Below are positions 12,111 through 22,189 of a DNA stretch of 64,000 nt, in pieces. Under the pieces are notes generated by a model. It did not search any database. It was not told where the DNA came from and saw only the letters and a list, made by a program, of their open reading frames with translations. Within the stretch, counting starts at the first letter, position 1, and each line of letters opens with the position of its first letter. The stretch spans positions 70,127,001 to 70,191,000 of the forward strand of contig NC_090999.1 in NCBI RefSeq assembly GCF_041146395.1. The letters are read 5' to 3'. This stretch comes from Eulemur rufifrons (lineage: Eukaryota; Chordata; Mammalia; Primates; Lemuridae). The position numbers and the translations under genes were made by a program.

Positions 12111-12902
12111 GCATATCCCGTACTCCTGGCGTTGGTTCAGAGACCAGAGGAGGGCGCCGGGCAGAGAGAGCCGCTCGGCACTTTATGGCTCCTGAGCGGT
12201 TTCGCCCTCGCTTTCAAGATGGCGCCTGCAGAGCTCTGGGGCTGGAGGAGACTGGCTCCTCGGCAGGCAGAGACCACCACTGCCCGGGGGCTGGCGAGCA
12301 AGGACGCGCACCAGGGGGGTCACCGGCTGGAGAACCGCCGAAAAAGGCAGCACGGGCAGAAAGAGCCGCTGGGCACTTTTTGGCTCCCGAGCGGTTTTGC
12401 CTTCGCTTTCAAGATGGCGCCTGCCGAGCTCCGGGGCTGGAGGGGGCCGGCTCCCCGGCAGGCGGAGACCGCCACTGCCCAGGGGCTGGCGAGCAAGGAC
12501 GCGCACCGGGGGGTCACCGGCTGGAGAACCGCCGGAAAAGGCAGCACGGGCAGAAAGAGCCACTGGGCACTTTTTGGCTCCCGAGCAGTTTTGCCTTCGC
12601 TTTCAAGATGGCGCCTGCCGAGCTCCGGGGCTGGAGGGGACCGGCTCCCCGGCAGGCAGAGACCGCCACTGCCCAGGGGCTGGCCAGCAAGGACACGCAC
12701 CGGGGGTGACCGGCTGGAGAACCGCCGAAAAAGGCAGCACCGGCAGAAAGAGCCGCTGGGCACTTTTTGGCTCCCGAGCCGTTTCGCTCTCGCTTTCAAG
12801 ATGGCGCCTGCCAAGCTCCGGGGCTGGAGGGGACCGGCTCCCCGGCAGGCAGAGACCGCCACTGCCCAGGGGCTGGCCAGCAAGGACACGCACCGGGGGT
12901 GA
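11766..12902 (+). other. antisense open frame across the L1 5' UTR monomers (coding doubtful)
   Basis: A 378-codon frame runs antisense to the L1 through the polypurine module and the monomers. A ~65-residue repeat (EPLGTFWLPS...FKMAPAEL...RQAETATAQGLASKD) recurs because one monomer is 195 bp; 1-bp length differences shift the frame in the third copy. GC-rich repeats rarely contain stops, which alone may explain the openness. Primate L1s are known to have an antisense promoter and a short antisense ORF0 in the 5' UTR, but no homology to ORF0 is claimed. Confidence 0.25.
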
Positions 12903-12937
12903 CCGGCTGGAGAACTGCCGAAAAAGGCAGCACGGGG
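12161..12937 (-). repeat. four tandem ~194-bp monomers in the L1 5' UTR
   Basis: The anchor GGCGCCTGCNGAGCTC starts at 12221, 12416, 12610 and, as GGCGCCTGCCAAGCTC, 12803, giving periods of 195, 194 and 193 bp. Copies differ by scattered substitutions and 1-bp indels only. Each has a CAAGATGGCG motif on the plus strand (12215-12224, 12410-12419, 12604-12613, 12797-12806), matching the YY1 core in antisense orientation to the L1. The organisation resembles the monomeric promoters of mouse L1; human L1 has none. Confidence 0.92.
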
Positions 12938-13406
12938 TACAACGCTATTTGCTGTCCGGGAGTCTTTTGTGTTTTTCTGCCCTGGGGCAGATCCGTCCCT
13001 CCTCGCCAAGCGCTGTCTCAGCTGAGATCCCCCAGGTTCTAAGGTAATTTCGCAAAAAAGCCTCCTGTCTGCAATGCGCCACGTATCCCTCAGTGATTCT
13101 GCGCTGGCCTGGGTCAGGGCTCTATTCAATTGGGAGCGGCGGTCAATGAGGACAAGCCGCTTTCCCGAGAGGCTGCACCCGCCCCGGCTGGGGGCGGGTG
13201 TATCCGACCCGCGCTCCGCTGGCTAGTGTCTGTCCCGCGTTCCCAATTTTCGTTCACCTCAGACCTCACTCGCTCCGTTTGTCCCACGCTGATTCTCCGT
13301 GGATTCACACCGCTGCTCCTGTGTGGGAGCGGTCTTCTAGCGTTGTGGCAGGTCCGGATCGATGCCTTCCTTCCCAGGAGCGCAGATTCAGGCAGTCACC
13401 ACCACT

Positions 13407-13418
13407 CCGCCATCTTTG
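13407..13418 (-). promoter_or_regulatory. YY1-like site at the very 5' end of the L1
   Basis: In L1 sense the first ~15 bases contain CAAAGATGGCGG. Human L1 carries a YY1 site at the same place that sets accurate transcription start. Here the match is to the AAGATGGCGG core. Function is inferred by position. Confidence 0.65.
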
Positions 13419-13421
13419 ATT

Positions 13422-13435
13422 CAGCCAGCTGTTTA
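13422..13435. repeat. target-site duplication, right copy, of full-length L1
   Basis: Identical to 5537-5550 and directly abutting the L1 5' end, so the element has no 5' truncation. The implied first-strand nick is at GTTTA/GG, only a partial match to the TTTT/AA preference of L1 endonuclease. Confidence 0.95.
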
Positions 13436-13651
13436 GGTATTGATACAGTTCATAGGAAAAATGTTTCCTAAAATAGAGTCTCATATACAAATTTATATAT
13501 GTCCCCTGCTTACTCTCATGTATAAGAATGCATTTTATTTCCATCAATCACACCTTTCCAGTCTTCAAATAAAACATCATGAAAGAAAAAGAGAAAATAA
13601 TTTTAAGTATAAGACAAGGAGGTAATGTCAAGACAAATTCAAATGCATTAT

Positions 13652-14013
13652 ACAGGTTGAATATACTTTATCTGAAATGCTTGAGACTGAAAATGTTTTG
13701 AATTTTAATTTTTTTTCAAATTATGGAATATTTGTGTATATACAATGAGATATCTTGATGATGGGACCCATGTCTAAACACAAAATTCACCTGTTTTTCA
13801 TATATACTTTATTCACATAGATTGAAGGTAATTTTATACAATAATTTTAATAATTTTGTACTTGAAACAAAATTTTGGCTATGTTTTGACTGCAAAGTAT
13901 CACATGAGGTCAGTCGTAGAATTTTCCATTGTGATATCATGTCAGTGCTCAAAAAGTTTCAGATTTTGGAGCATTTCAGATTTTAGATTTTCATATTAGA
14001 AATGTCCAACCTA
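13652..14013. mobile_element. non-autonomous DNA transposon relic (Tigger/MER2-like)
   Basis: The ~360-bp segment begins TACAGGTTGAATATAC and ends with a decayed inverted counterpart (...GTCCAACCTATA), flanked by TA dinucleotides as in Tc1/mariner/pogo-type elements. Interior phrases such as CAAAAAGTTTCAGATTTTGG match a common mammalian Tigger-class repeat I recognise. The exact family name is uncertain. Confidence 0.65.
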
Positions 14014-16239
14014 TATATATTAATCTTCACTACAAATTGAAAAATAATTTCATGCATTTGATAGAGTAGATATTGAATCTGGGCTTGATGAGTTAATCAG
14101 TCATTGTCACAGAACTAACTGGTAAGAACCCAGCTGAAATTGGAATCAAAGACCAACTTCAAGCCCATATGAACATCCTAGTCCATTTTCTTTTTACCAC
14201 AATACATTGCCCTTAAGATTGCAAATTTCACATACCTTAGGATGGACACAAAAGAATACCCATAAGAAAATACCAAGGGATACCAGTAAGTTTGCACATA
14301 GATTTTCCCACTTCCCAGGTTGGGCTTTAAAAATGGCTCTCTCTACATCAGATGTTATCCATTTTGCTCTTCCAAGACATGAACAGTGTTGGACACCTAC
14401 AAATATTGAGTCTGAAATTTCTGAAAATGTATATCTTGCAATTTTCATTAGTGTAAATCATGTTCTTTGCAAATATAGAAACATTCTCATACCGTTTAAA
14501 TCCATATATGTACTAATTCAGGAATCCCAGACATGTATGTAGATGGGGATCCCCAACCCTGACTATTAAATACCCAAAATCAGATATATAAATTAATGAA
14601 GTAATGTAGCCTTTAAAATTTGAAGTAGGGAAATTGAAATAAAGGAAACATTCTCTATCCTGATAAATCTCTAGAGACATTTTATGTAAGTAATAAACAA
14701 CCCCCTGTGGTATGATTGTTAGCCCAAGTCTGTTTGTAAAGTTTGGGTCTCTGGAGTGAAATATAAGACTAAGAAATTTTATGAGTGAATTTTTTGTTAG
14801 TGCTTATTTCTTGAAATATAGTTTCAATTGATTTTATATTTGTAAAATATTTCATAGTCAAAAAAGAACTTGTGAGTAAATTGTTATATGAACTAGTTTA
14901 GTTAAAAGAAAAAATCAGAGAAGTAGGAAATTTGGAAGTGAAAATCTGTTCATCTTAGGTGATTTTTAAAAATAACTTTGGGTTATAATGACAATTAGCA
15001 TAGTATTAATATGTGGTAAAAACTGCAAATATTAAATCAACTATGATGAATTCATCAATATATACCATTCAAGTACATTTTATGTGCTACATTCCGTTGT
15101 TTTGGGTTCTGCAGCTTAGTGTGTATGTCCATTTATTTGTAGTCATGTGATTAAAATTTTCCCTTAAAGATTCATGTCCTTGTCATCCTCTGCTTGCAAT
15201 CACAGTTAGTCAACAACATTTACTGATCAAAGTTTATCCAGCCCTCAGAGGAATGCTACTCAGCAGGGTGATTCAAATTTTGTTGTATGCATCAAGATTA
15301 GTTATGGAATTTATTTCCCTTTAACTAACACAAAGATCTGATTTCCTAAAGTCATTCTGAAGCCAAGGTATTCACAGAAGCCTGTGTTATAAGTTTTAGT
15401 TTCTAAGATATAAAAATCTTCTTATATCTTATTATGCTTTCATTAGTTTGTTATAGTGTTGAACTAATTAGTTTTATGTCCAAGACCAAATCTGCATATA
15501 AATAATGGAAGTCTATAAGGTTTACTATGATTCATAACTATCACTATTATGAATTTTTGTTATTAACATTTTAGTAGTATTACATAATCATTCCAATTGC
15601 TGAATTTCTTTAGGCTAGGCAGTATGAAAAGAAATTGAATTCCTTCTTAGATTTTGGTTTTATTCCAATATGGAATTTATATGGTATATATAACAAATAT
15701 AATTTTATAGTATTAGTGTATATATGCATGTTGATATGTATATATTCCATTTCTATATATATGCATATAGGGTACATACACATATAATTTCTATATCTAC
15801 ACACATATCTTGTTCGTTGATGAAAAAATTTGAGGTAATTGAAAATGAGATTTAATCTAGTGTATGTTTACTTATGTGGAAATATTTAATTTATCTTTAT
15901 ATGGGAAAGAAATGCTGTTTTATATAATTCTTATATATTGCATTTATTATGTTCTCTTATTTTGTAGTGTATATTTCCTTAAGATTCTCTTATTGGTAAT
16001 AATAACGCATTATCTACAAAGATAATGATAATTTGAAGAGCATTTGTTGCAGAGCTCTTACATTAAATTAAGAAAAATCCTTCAGTTGCAGAGGAGGTAT
16101 AATAAAATTCTAATTAGTTCTCTTTCCCTACTTAACTATATAGAAATAAATAGTATCTGAGTAAAACTAGATGCACCTTAATCTATATTCAAAGACAGAG
16201 CCATTGAGACTGCACCAATAATTTGGATAATAAACGTTA
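14014..16239. other. unassigned AT-rich DNA
   Basis: No gene or repeat family recognised. A TA/TG-rich stretch lies at about 15690-15800. Confidence 0.5.
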
Positions 16240-16600
16240 TATACCATGGTTTATCAGATAAGATAAACATTTATTTAGTGTATACTATATGGACTGCAAA
16301 GTAAGAATAAAAATAGCCACTGCCTTCAAGGAGTTCAACATATATTAATAATTGAGGAAAATAACAGCATAAAAGTTTAAATGACATTTTACAACTATAA
16401 TGAAAGTAATGTCACAAAGAACTATGTGAATAACCACCAGATGGATTATTCAATAATATTGTATCTGGGTTATAAAGGAAAAAGTGTCCATGTTGATGAG
16501 AATGGTCTGGGACTTCCTTACGGGCAGAAAAGGGGAATGGAAGAAAGAACAGGCACTGCACAACCCTGCTGGGGAATTCAAGAAAGTCATCTATGAATAG
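16240..16600. mobile_element. possible ancient LINE/SINE fragment
   Basis: The segment around 16260-16345 has the sense of a known ancient mammalian repeat (…tttagtgtatactatatgg… followed by …gccactgccttcaaggag…). Similar stretches recur at 22190-22650 and 25190-25610. Family not resolved; could be L2/MIR-class. Confidence 0.35.
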
Positions 16601-16868
16601 ATGAATTTATTCTTCCCCTGGGTTAACATCATAAAAACAAGTTACCTTTGTATCTCTCTTTTGGAACTGAATTTATGAAACCCTTAAAGCAGATAGAAAA
16701 ACTTTAGATTCCATCTCATCCAAAGAAAGGATGATGATGTGCTTTCAAGGAGTTGCAATTAGCATTACAAGACATTGCCAAGTTTCCCAGTCCTCCTTCA
16801 AAGGTAGCAAGTAAAATAAGAACAAATTACCTAAACTTTCTAATGTGCAGTTCAGAAGTATCATCACT

Positions 16869-16901
16869 GGGGGTATAGCTCAGTGGGAGAGCATTTGACT
16901 G
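16869..16901 (+). pseudogene. tRNA-Cys(GCA) 5'-half retropseudogene
   Basis: 33 bp match the 5' half of tRNA-Cys from the acceptor 5' end (GGGGGTATAG) through D arm to anticodon base 34, with one substitution in the D loop (GTGGG for GTGGT). The A box (TAGCTCAGTGG) is intact, but the T arm, B box and 3' acceptor strand are absent, so it cannot make a tRNA. It is bracketed by an 11-bp direct repeat AGAAGTATCAT (16854-16864 and 16903-16913); 4 bp (CACT) separate the left repeat from the tRNA start. No poly(A) follows, as in tailless retropseudogenes made by L1 machinery. The break at the anticodon loop suggests a cleaved tRNA half as template. Confidence 0.8.
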
Positions 16902-16913
16902 AAGAAGTATCAT

Positions 16914-17919
16914 TATATTTTAGTATTTATTTACTCAATGAATAATAAATAAAACAAATTTATTGAGTGAATAAACAATATTCATTGAGTGAATAAACAA
17001 AATAAAATAAAAGTCTTCCATTGTTGGGCTTACCTTCTAGTGAGGGAGAAAAGCACTGGGGAAAAAAGTCTATAAAATCTGAAATGTTAATATGTGTGTG
17101 TATATATATGCACACACACATATATGTAAAATCTCTCAGTGATAAGAAAATGCAGCAGAGTAAGAGAATAGAGGATGAAGGGAGGAAGGCTATTTCAGAC
17201 GTGGTAGACAGGTGTGGGCACTGTAAGTGTGTGGCGTTTGAGCAACATTCAGGTCTCAGCTCCCACTAAGTTTAGCGAATCAAATTATTGCTCAAACTTC
17301 TTTCTGGATGACATAGTCTGCACAAAGGAGTTAATAATTAAAGTTGTAATAATGTGTCCAGTGGGTACATGTGAATGTGTGTCAGTAGAGCTCTGTTCTA
17401 GAATGGTTATATGTTAGAGATTTATGTTCCCAATGTAAGTATATATGGCAAATGTGTCATAATGACATGTCACATTCCCTGACACAAGTGTTAAAAGGGA
17501 AGTTCCCTGTGTAAATATAATGAATAAGATTAAAGTGGAATTTAAAAAAGCGGGGAATAGGTAAGAGTAAAGAGAAAAACTCCAAAAAATCTTAACCTTA
17601 AAGCAGCCTCAGAGTAGCCTCAGTTATAAATCTGGAGCTGAGGTACCATCTGCTAGCTAGGCTTTCCTGTCCTGTCTCCTTCACATGACCTTCTATGGGT
17701 AAAAGGCAGATTGAGCAAGTACTCAGCTCTTATAAAACTAGGGTGCTTCAAGAGAACATTATGGAATAAGTCTTTTCTGCTAAATATGGTATCAAATTTT
17801 GATTCTTTTGGTAGTATGAGGCTATATATAAACCATTTCTTTCTAAAACAAACAAACAAAAAAGCATAGTCTCAAAAGGAAAGTTCCAGTCTATAATCAA
17901 CCATAGATTATTCACAGTG
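16914..17919. other. unassigned DNA with TG/TA microsatellite
   Basis: A (TG)n-(TA)n-(CA)n stretch lies at about 17091-17123 and is nearly self-complementary. Otherwise nothing recognised. Confidence 0.5.
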
Positions 17920-17995
17920 CCATTTTTACCAACGAGGGAAACTGAGAGCGGGAGGATCAGGTTACATATCTGAGTTCACACACACAAGTTCTTTC
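17920..17995 (-). mobile_element. possible MIR fragment
   Basis: The stretch reading 'ccatttttaccaacgagggaaactgag' over about 17921-17950 resembles the core of a MIR SINE in antisense orientation. It is short, so the call is weak. Confidence 0.4.
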
Positions 17996-18225
17996 TTTTT
18001 TCTCTCTTTCTTCCTCCCTTACTCCATTTCATCATTTCTCCCTTTCATCCTTTATGTCTTCTTCCCTTTTTTTCCTTTTTTTCCTTTCTTTTTTTCCTTT
18101 TTTTCTTTCTTTTTTTCTTTTTTCTTTTCTTTTTTCTTTTCATTCCTCTCTCCCTTTTATCTTTCCTTTTCCTTCTTTCATTCCTTCCTTATTTTGTTCA
18201 TTTTTTTCCCTTTCTTTAATTTTAA
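17990..18225 (+). repeat. polypyrimidine tract (T/C-rich simple repeat)
   Basis: About 230 bp composed mainly of T and C (TTTTCC, TTTCTT, CCTTT units) with few purines. Low-complexity sequence with H-DNA potential; no phased unit. Confidence 0.85.
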
Positions 18226-18459
18226 ATAATAGGAGAATACAATTGTCTCCATTTAAAGATCCAGTTTTTTTTCATGTTGCTTCTCAACAAGGAGCACTAT
18301 CATCTATCACTTAAATCCTAAGCACAAATACTTCTCCATTCCCTCTTTAAAATTAATTTTGTTTATTATAAATTCTACCTATTTATAGAGTCAATTAAAT
18401 TTCATTTTCTCCATTAGATAAGGAAAACTTTCCTGGCAGAATGACATAGTAAACTGTCC

Positions 18460-18615
18460 TTTCTTTTTACTCCATTGCCTTTTTATTTCTCCTACTACCT
18501 AAAGTTATTCACTGCTTTATGTTCCCATCTCTCCCCTTTAGTAGGAATTTTGCCAAAGAGGTCTATGCATAGGAAGTACTCAATAAATGTTTCGCCAATG
18601 TAAAAGAATGACAGA
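18460..18615 (+). mobile_element. L2 3'-end fragment (ancient LINE)
   Basis: Ends in ...aggaagtactcaataaatgttt..., the characteristic L2/MIR 3' end, preceded by eroded L2-like pyrimidine-rich text. Highly diverged. Confidence 0.5.
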
Positions 18616-20319
18616 AACAAAAGCAGAATTTAATCTTTACTTTAAAGGTAAACTAATAAATGTTTTGAAAGTATCTCTTAAAATTGGCTTTATTTTAGTT
18701 TTATTATTTTAATTCAGTTTTCCATCCAGCTTATATGGGAAAATTTTCCCATCAGACGGCATATATGTTTTTTTAATTTAAAACAATACAAACATATAAT
18801 TTTAAATTCTCTCTGGGAGACCATTAAGTACACACACACAAAAATAAGACCCTAAATTTAAGTTTTTTTCTTAAGTATATTAATATATCTATGTGAAAAC
18901 AGTGTATTCAAAACTTATAAGTTGATTTTTTAACATGCCAATCATATAATGATTTTACTTTTATGAATTCACATCATTCACTGAGCATTGCTAAATTGAG
19001 CTTGTTTTCTTATTAAAATATCCACATTTAAAGTATAAATCAGTGTGCAATACATTGCTCAAGCACAAGATATTCCAAGGCATGATGTGAAATTCATAGT
19101 GCATTATTAAAGAAACTCACTTTACATCCAGGACCCAAAACAAATTGATTTTGCAACCTTCTAGAGAGTGCTGAAAGCTTGAAGAACTCTTAATGAGAGA
19201 TCAATTCAGAGTTCATCACTGAAATGAAACACACAAAAAAAAATGCCAGCTTTATGAAAGTAAGATTAATTTTAAGTAGCATCTTTTATTTTATTAATGA
19301 CTAAAATAAACTATAAATAGCATTTATTATACATGTTTTAAGGATAGAATATGAGCAGAAGAAAGAGTGGATGAGGGGAATATGTTTACATTAAGACAAA
19401 CACCTACGTCTTTGCTTTTGGGAATATAAACTTTCTTATGCAAAGAGAAGTAAGATTTCTAGAAACATACTATTAAATGAGTTTATAAGCAGGTTTATAT
19501 CCTCAGACATAGTTCCAAGATATGTCAGCACAATGAAATTATAGCCACCTCCTGGTAAACTTGAAAGGTGGTAAAGGTGATATTTGTTAAAGACCCCATC
19601 TGAACAAACACAAGAGAAAGTTTATTAAATAAATCTGTGAATGTAGTAACCAATTTCTACACGTACAGCCATGTCTATTAAAAATTTTTATTCCAAGAAG
19701 AGGCAATAATGTGACATTTCTAGTAGTACTGTTGTTTATGATTAATCATACAAATCTACTGTAGCCAGGGAAAAGTAGAGAAACAGAAAAGGTAGGCATG
19801 ACCTGCTTTCTGGGCTTTAACTTCAGCCTTTCAGGAAACTAGCTTTCTCTAGTCTCTTTCTAACGTGAAAGGGCAGAGAAAAAGGAAGGGCAACTGGATG
19901 TTGAATAGAAATATCTTGCTTGAGTTCTGACCACCGATTAGGGGAACAAGGGTACAAGTTTTTATCTACACTTTTGCAATGACTGTTAGTTTGGCTTGGG
20001 AGCTCTGGGGCCAATACAACTGTCAACACCGCCTCACTGGGAAAGTTGAAAGCTTGTACTAGGAACGGGGTAAAGAACCACACACAGCACAACAGCCTTT
20101 GTTATTTAATCAGTCAAACTGAATACACAAAAGCCCACAGGATCATACACACACTACCCCAACCCTCACTCTACTGTCTATGTTCTCATTTCACTCATGG
20201 CTTAACTCTTTGTCATATCTTGAATTACCCTGAGAGTTACAATTCCCTCTGTCCCTTAGTTCTTGCCATTTGTTTTGTCTTAAACAAGATCAGGTGCAGA
20301 CTTATCGTGCAGATCGTCC
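18616..20319. other. unassigned DNA upstream of the CpG island
   Basis: AT-rich until about 19800, then GC gradually rises. No exon or repeat body recognised; an open frame at 19823-20092 (minus) has no recognisable family. Confidence 0.5.
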
Positions 20320-21030
20320 ACCTCTTCTTCATGGGGCGCATCTTGGGTGCCTGGGAATGTCCGGGAGGCACCAGCTTCCTCGCCTTCTCTAGATAGAAAG
20401 GTTCTGTTCACTTGGGGGAGATTACAGCCCGGGGGAGGAAATCTCTAAATGCGAGTATTTCGTGGAGCTGGCATCCCCGCTGCAGGTTGGAGGATCCGTG
20501 GCGGCTGAGCCCTCCCTGATCTCCGGCCAAGCCCGGCGTCCTCCCTGCCAGTGGGCGCTTGCCCGGCCCCAGACAGGGTCGCTCTGCGCCGCCCCTCTGG
20601 GGCTCGGGTTTCCTTTCTGATGATCCGCCTAGTGCATTGGAGGGGGCAACCCATTCTGCAACTGGGCTCGGAGATGTTACTGGTCCTTCCCGGTTTCTAG
20701 CAGGGAAATGAGCAAAGCTGGCCAGTCGCCAGACTGGGGGTGGGGGGGAGGCAGCTATTGCCTGGAGTTGCAAGTGCCGGCAGGAGGCCGCAGGGAGGTC
20801 GCCAGGAGGTAGTCAAGCCTCCCTCCCAACCACTAAAGCGTGTCCCTGGACCCGGGAGCGCTGAGACAAGTATGTCCGCAACAGCATGGAGAGGGCACCT
20901 CGGCTGGGGACAGATTAGAGGCGCGTCCCGTCTGCGAAACGCTTCAGATAAAGCAAGAGGGGCAGCTTCTTCCAAACGCCTTTGCTGAACATGCACACGC
21001 GCACAGGCAGAAGCGTAACCTCTGAGGTGA
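20320..21030. promoter_or_regulatory. CpG island, candidate promoter of an unseen transcript
   Basis: About 700 bp with raised GC and roughly 40 CpG dinucleotides by eye. This is the only such stretch outside the L1 5' UTR, in otherwise CpG-depleted DNA. There is a G-run cluster at about 20737-20750, but no TATA box that I can place. Open frames across it on both strands (for example 20740-20988 plus, 20697-21182 minus) show no recognisable domain. It may be the promoter or first exon of a gene or long noncoding RNA lying mostly outside the window, or an isolated (orphan) island. Orientation cannot be decided. Confidence 0.6.
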
Positions 21031-21383
21031 AGTGAAACCAGGGAGGGAGAAGGAAGGAAGGGGAGATTTTTATTCTGTGCACAGTTCAGTCTGGAAAATG
21101 CAAATGCACACATGAACCGATTAGCCCATCGCCCACTCAGAATGGGTGGATGAGGACCGTGGCTAGGATTCTGCAGAAACACGTGTTGACAGTTCCATTA
21201 GGAACTTTGTATGTATTTACACAACTTTCATTGCCTCGTGGATACTCCTGCAGAGAAGTGAAGGAAACTACGTTCCCACTCAAGGTTCCCTGCGAAGAAA
21301 CAATTTTAGGTAAAGGCAGCCAGCCCCTGAGAACCTCCCTTTTAAACTCGGGGTGCCTGCCTACATCTACATTTCCTACTCAA

Positions 21384-21418
<35 letters not shown>

Positions 21419-22189
21419 GAGGAGGAGAGGGAGAGGAGAGATATCTCAGCAATCATTCGTTTTTTTGTTTTGTTTTGTTTTGTTTGTCTTTGTAATAGCT
21501 AATACTAAAAGCTGTTATGTTACAACCCTTCAATCCTTATTGAGGGAAGTTTGCTGTTCTACTTCTCCCACAGACTGGTACCATCTTTTACCTGCGAGAT
21601 GGTTAGCGTGGAAATGGGGAAAGGCTTCCAACCTGATCTCCGCGGCCGCCTGTCTCCACTGCAGCTTCTTGAACTCCCAAGTCTTCTCAGGATGGGTAGT
21701 GGCTACAGCCGTGGATCAGCCCTACCTTTAGATTTTATGGGGCCTCTTTTCAAAAAGGCTAGGCACAACCACTGATCCTCTGCCCTAGGGGAGGGAGCTA
21801 CCATCCCTTATTGAAAATTTAAGAAGTTAGATCTAACTGGAGTCCAGAACCTGTCCTTGCTGAAAAGTGAATTATGGAATTGGATCAAAAGTGTTCTAAG
21901 GAGCCAGTAATTATGAATGTTGTTTGACACATTGATTGTGTCTTTGGGAGCATTTCTTGTTTATTGATACTTGGCAAATCTATTGGCACCACCGCATTTC
22001 TGCTACTCTTGACTATTTCTCAGTGAACCAAAACTGTAAAGATAAAACAAGTGGAGATTAGTATCTGTTGTGGTGATTTTGGTTAGAATCTCAAATGCTC
22101 TACATTATTTTTTTTTATTTTGAAAACAGCAAGTGTGTATATTTTGAATTAAAACACTGATAGCATGAATATGAAGAAATGTTCAGCAC
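21031..22189. other. unassigned DNA with simple repeats
   Basis: Contains a (GA)n run (about 21385-21414) extended by purine-rich sequence to 21441, and a (TTTTG)n run (21460-21487). A 193-codon frame (21150-21731, plus) runs through the GA repeat and shows no domain, so it is not called as a gene. Confidence 0.55.
21385..21414 (+). repeat. (GA)n microsatellite
   Basis: About 15 perfect GA units followed by imperfect GGA/GAGG units to 21441. Potentially polymorphic. Confidence 0.95.

Larger units (their letters stand above)
5551..13421 (-). mobile_element. L1: full-length L1 retrotransposon with both ORFs open
   Basis: An autonomous non-LTR retrotransposon copy, read on the minus strand from 13421 to 5551. 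It has a 5' UTR (13421-10885), ORF1 (10884-9880), a spacer (9879-9754), ORF2 (9753-5962), a 3' UTR (5961-5641) and an A-rich tail (5640-5551). Perfect 14-bp TSDs, retained CpGs in the 5' UTR and uninterrupted ORFs all point to very recent insertion. At ~7.9 kb it is longer than human L1 (~6 kb), and the excess is nearly all 5' UTR. All catalytic motifs checked in ORF2 are present, so the copy could be retrotransposition-competent. Competence is inference; a single missense change could inactivate it unseen. Confidence 0.97.
10885..13421 (-). promoter_or_regulatory. 5' UTR and internal promoter of the full-length L1
   Basis: L1 elements carry an internal RNA polymerase II promoter in the 5' UTR. 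This one is about 2.5 kb, against ~0.9 kb in human L1. In sense order it has a unique 5' segment of ~480 bp (13421-12938), four ~194-bp tandem monomers (12937-12161), duplicated modules with oligopyrimidine tracts (12160-11324) and a ~440-bp leader before ORF1. Roughly 11600-13420 is GC- and CpG-rich, so it is a CpG island likely to be methylation-controlled. Promoter function is inferred from position and family. Confidence 0.85.

Noticed and set aside
12161..12937. CRISPR-like or satellite array
   Set aside because: The units are contiguous without unique spacers and sit inside an L1 promoter; this is a monomeric L1 5' UTR in a mammalian genome.
12320..13129. 269-codon minus-strand frame in the L1 5' UTR
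   Set aside because: It lies in GC-rich tandem monomers with few stops, repeats shift frame between copies and no domain is recognisable; not called as an upstream ORF.
16869..16901. Functional tRNA-Cys gene
   Set aside because: Only the 5' half is present; B box, T arm and 3' acceptor strand are absent.
18054..18314. Phe/Ser-rich plus-strand frame
   Set aside because: Translation of the polypyrimidine tract, not a gene.
20697..21182. 161-codon minus-strand frame in the CpG island
   Set aside because: Pro/Ser/Arg-rich translation of GC-rich DNA with no family features.
21150..21731. 193-codon plus-strand frame downstream of the CpG island
   Set aside because: It runs through (GA)n and (TTTTG)n simple repeats and shows no domain or splice structure; likely chance.
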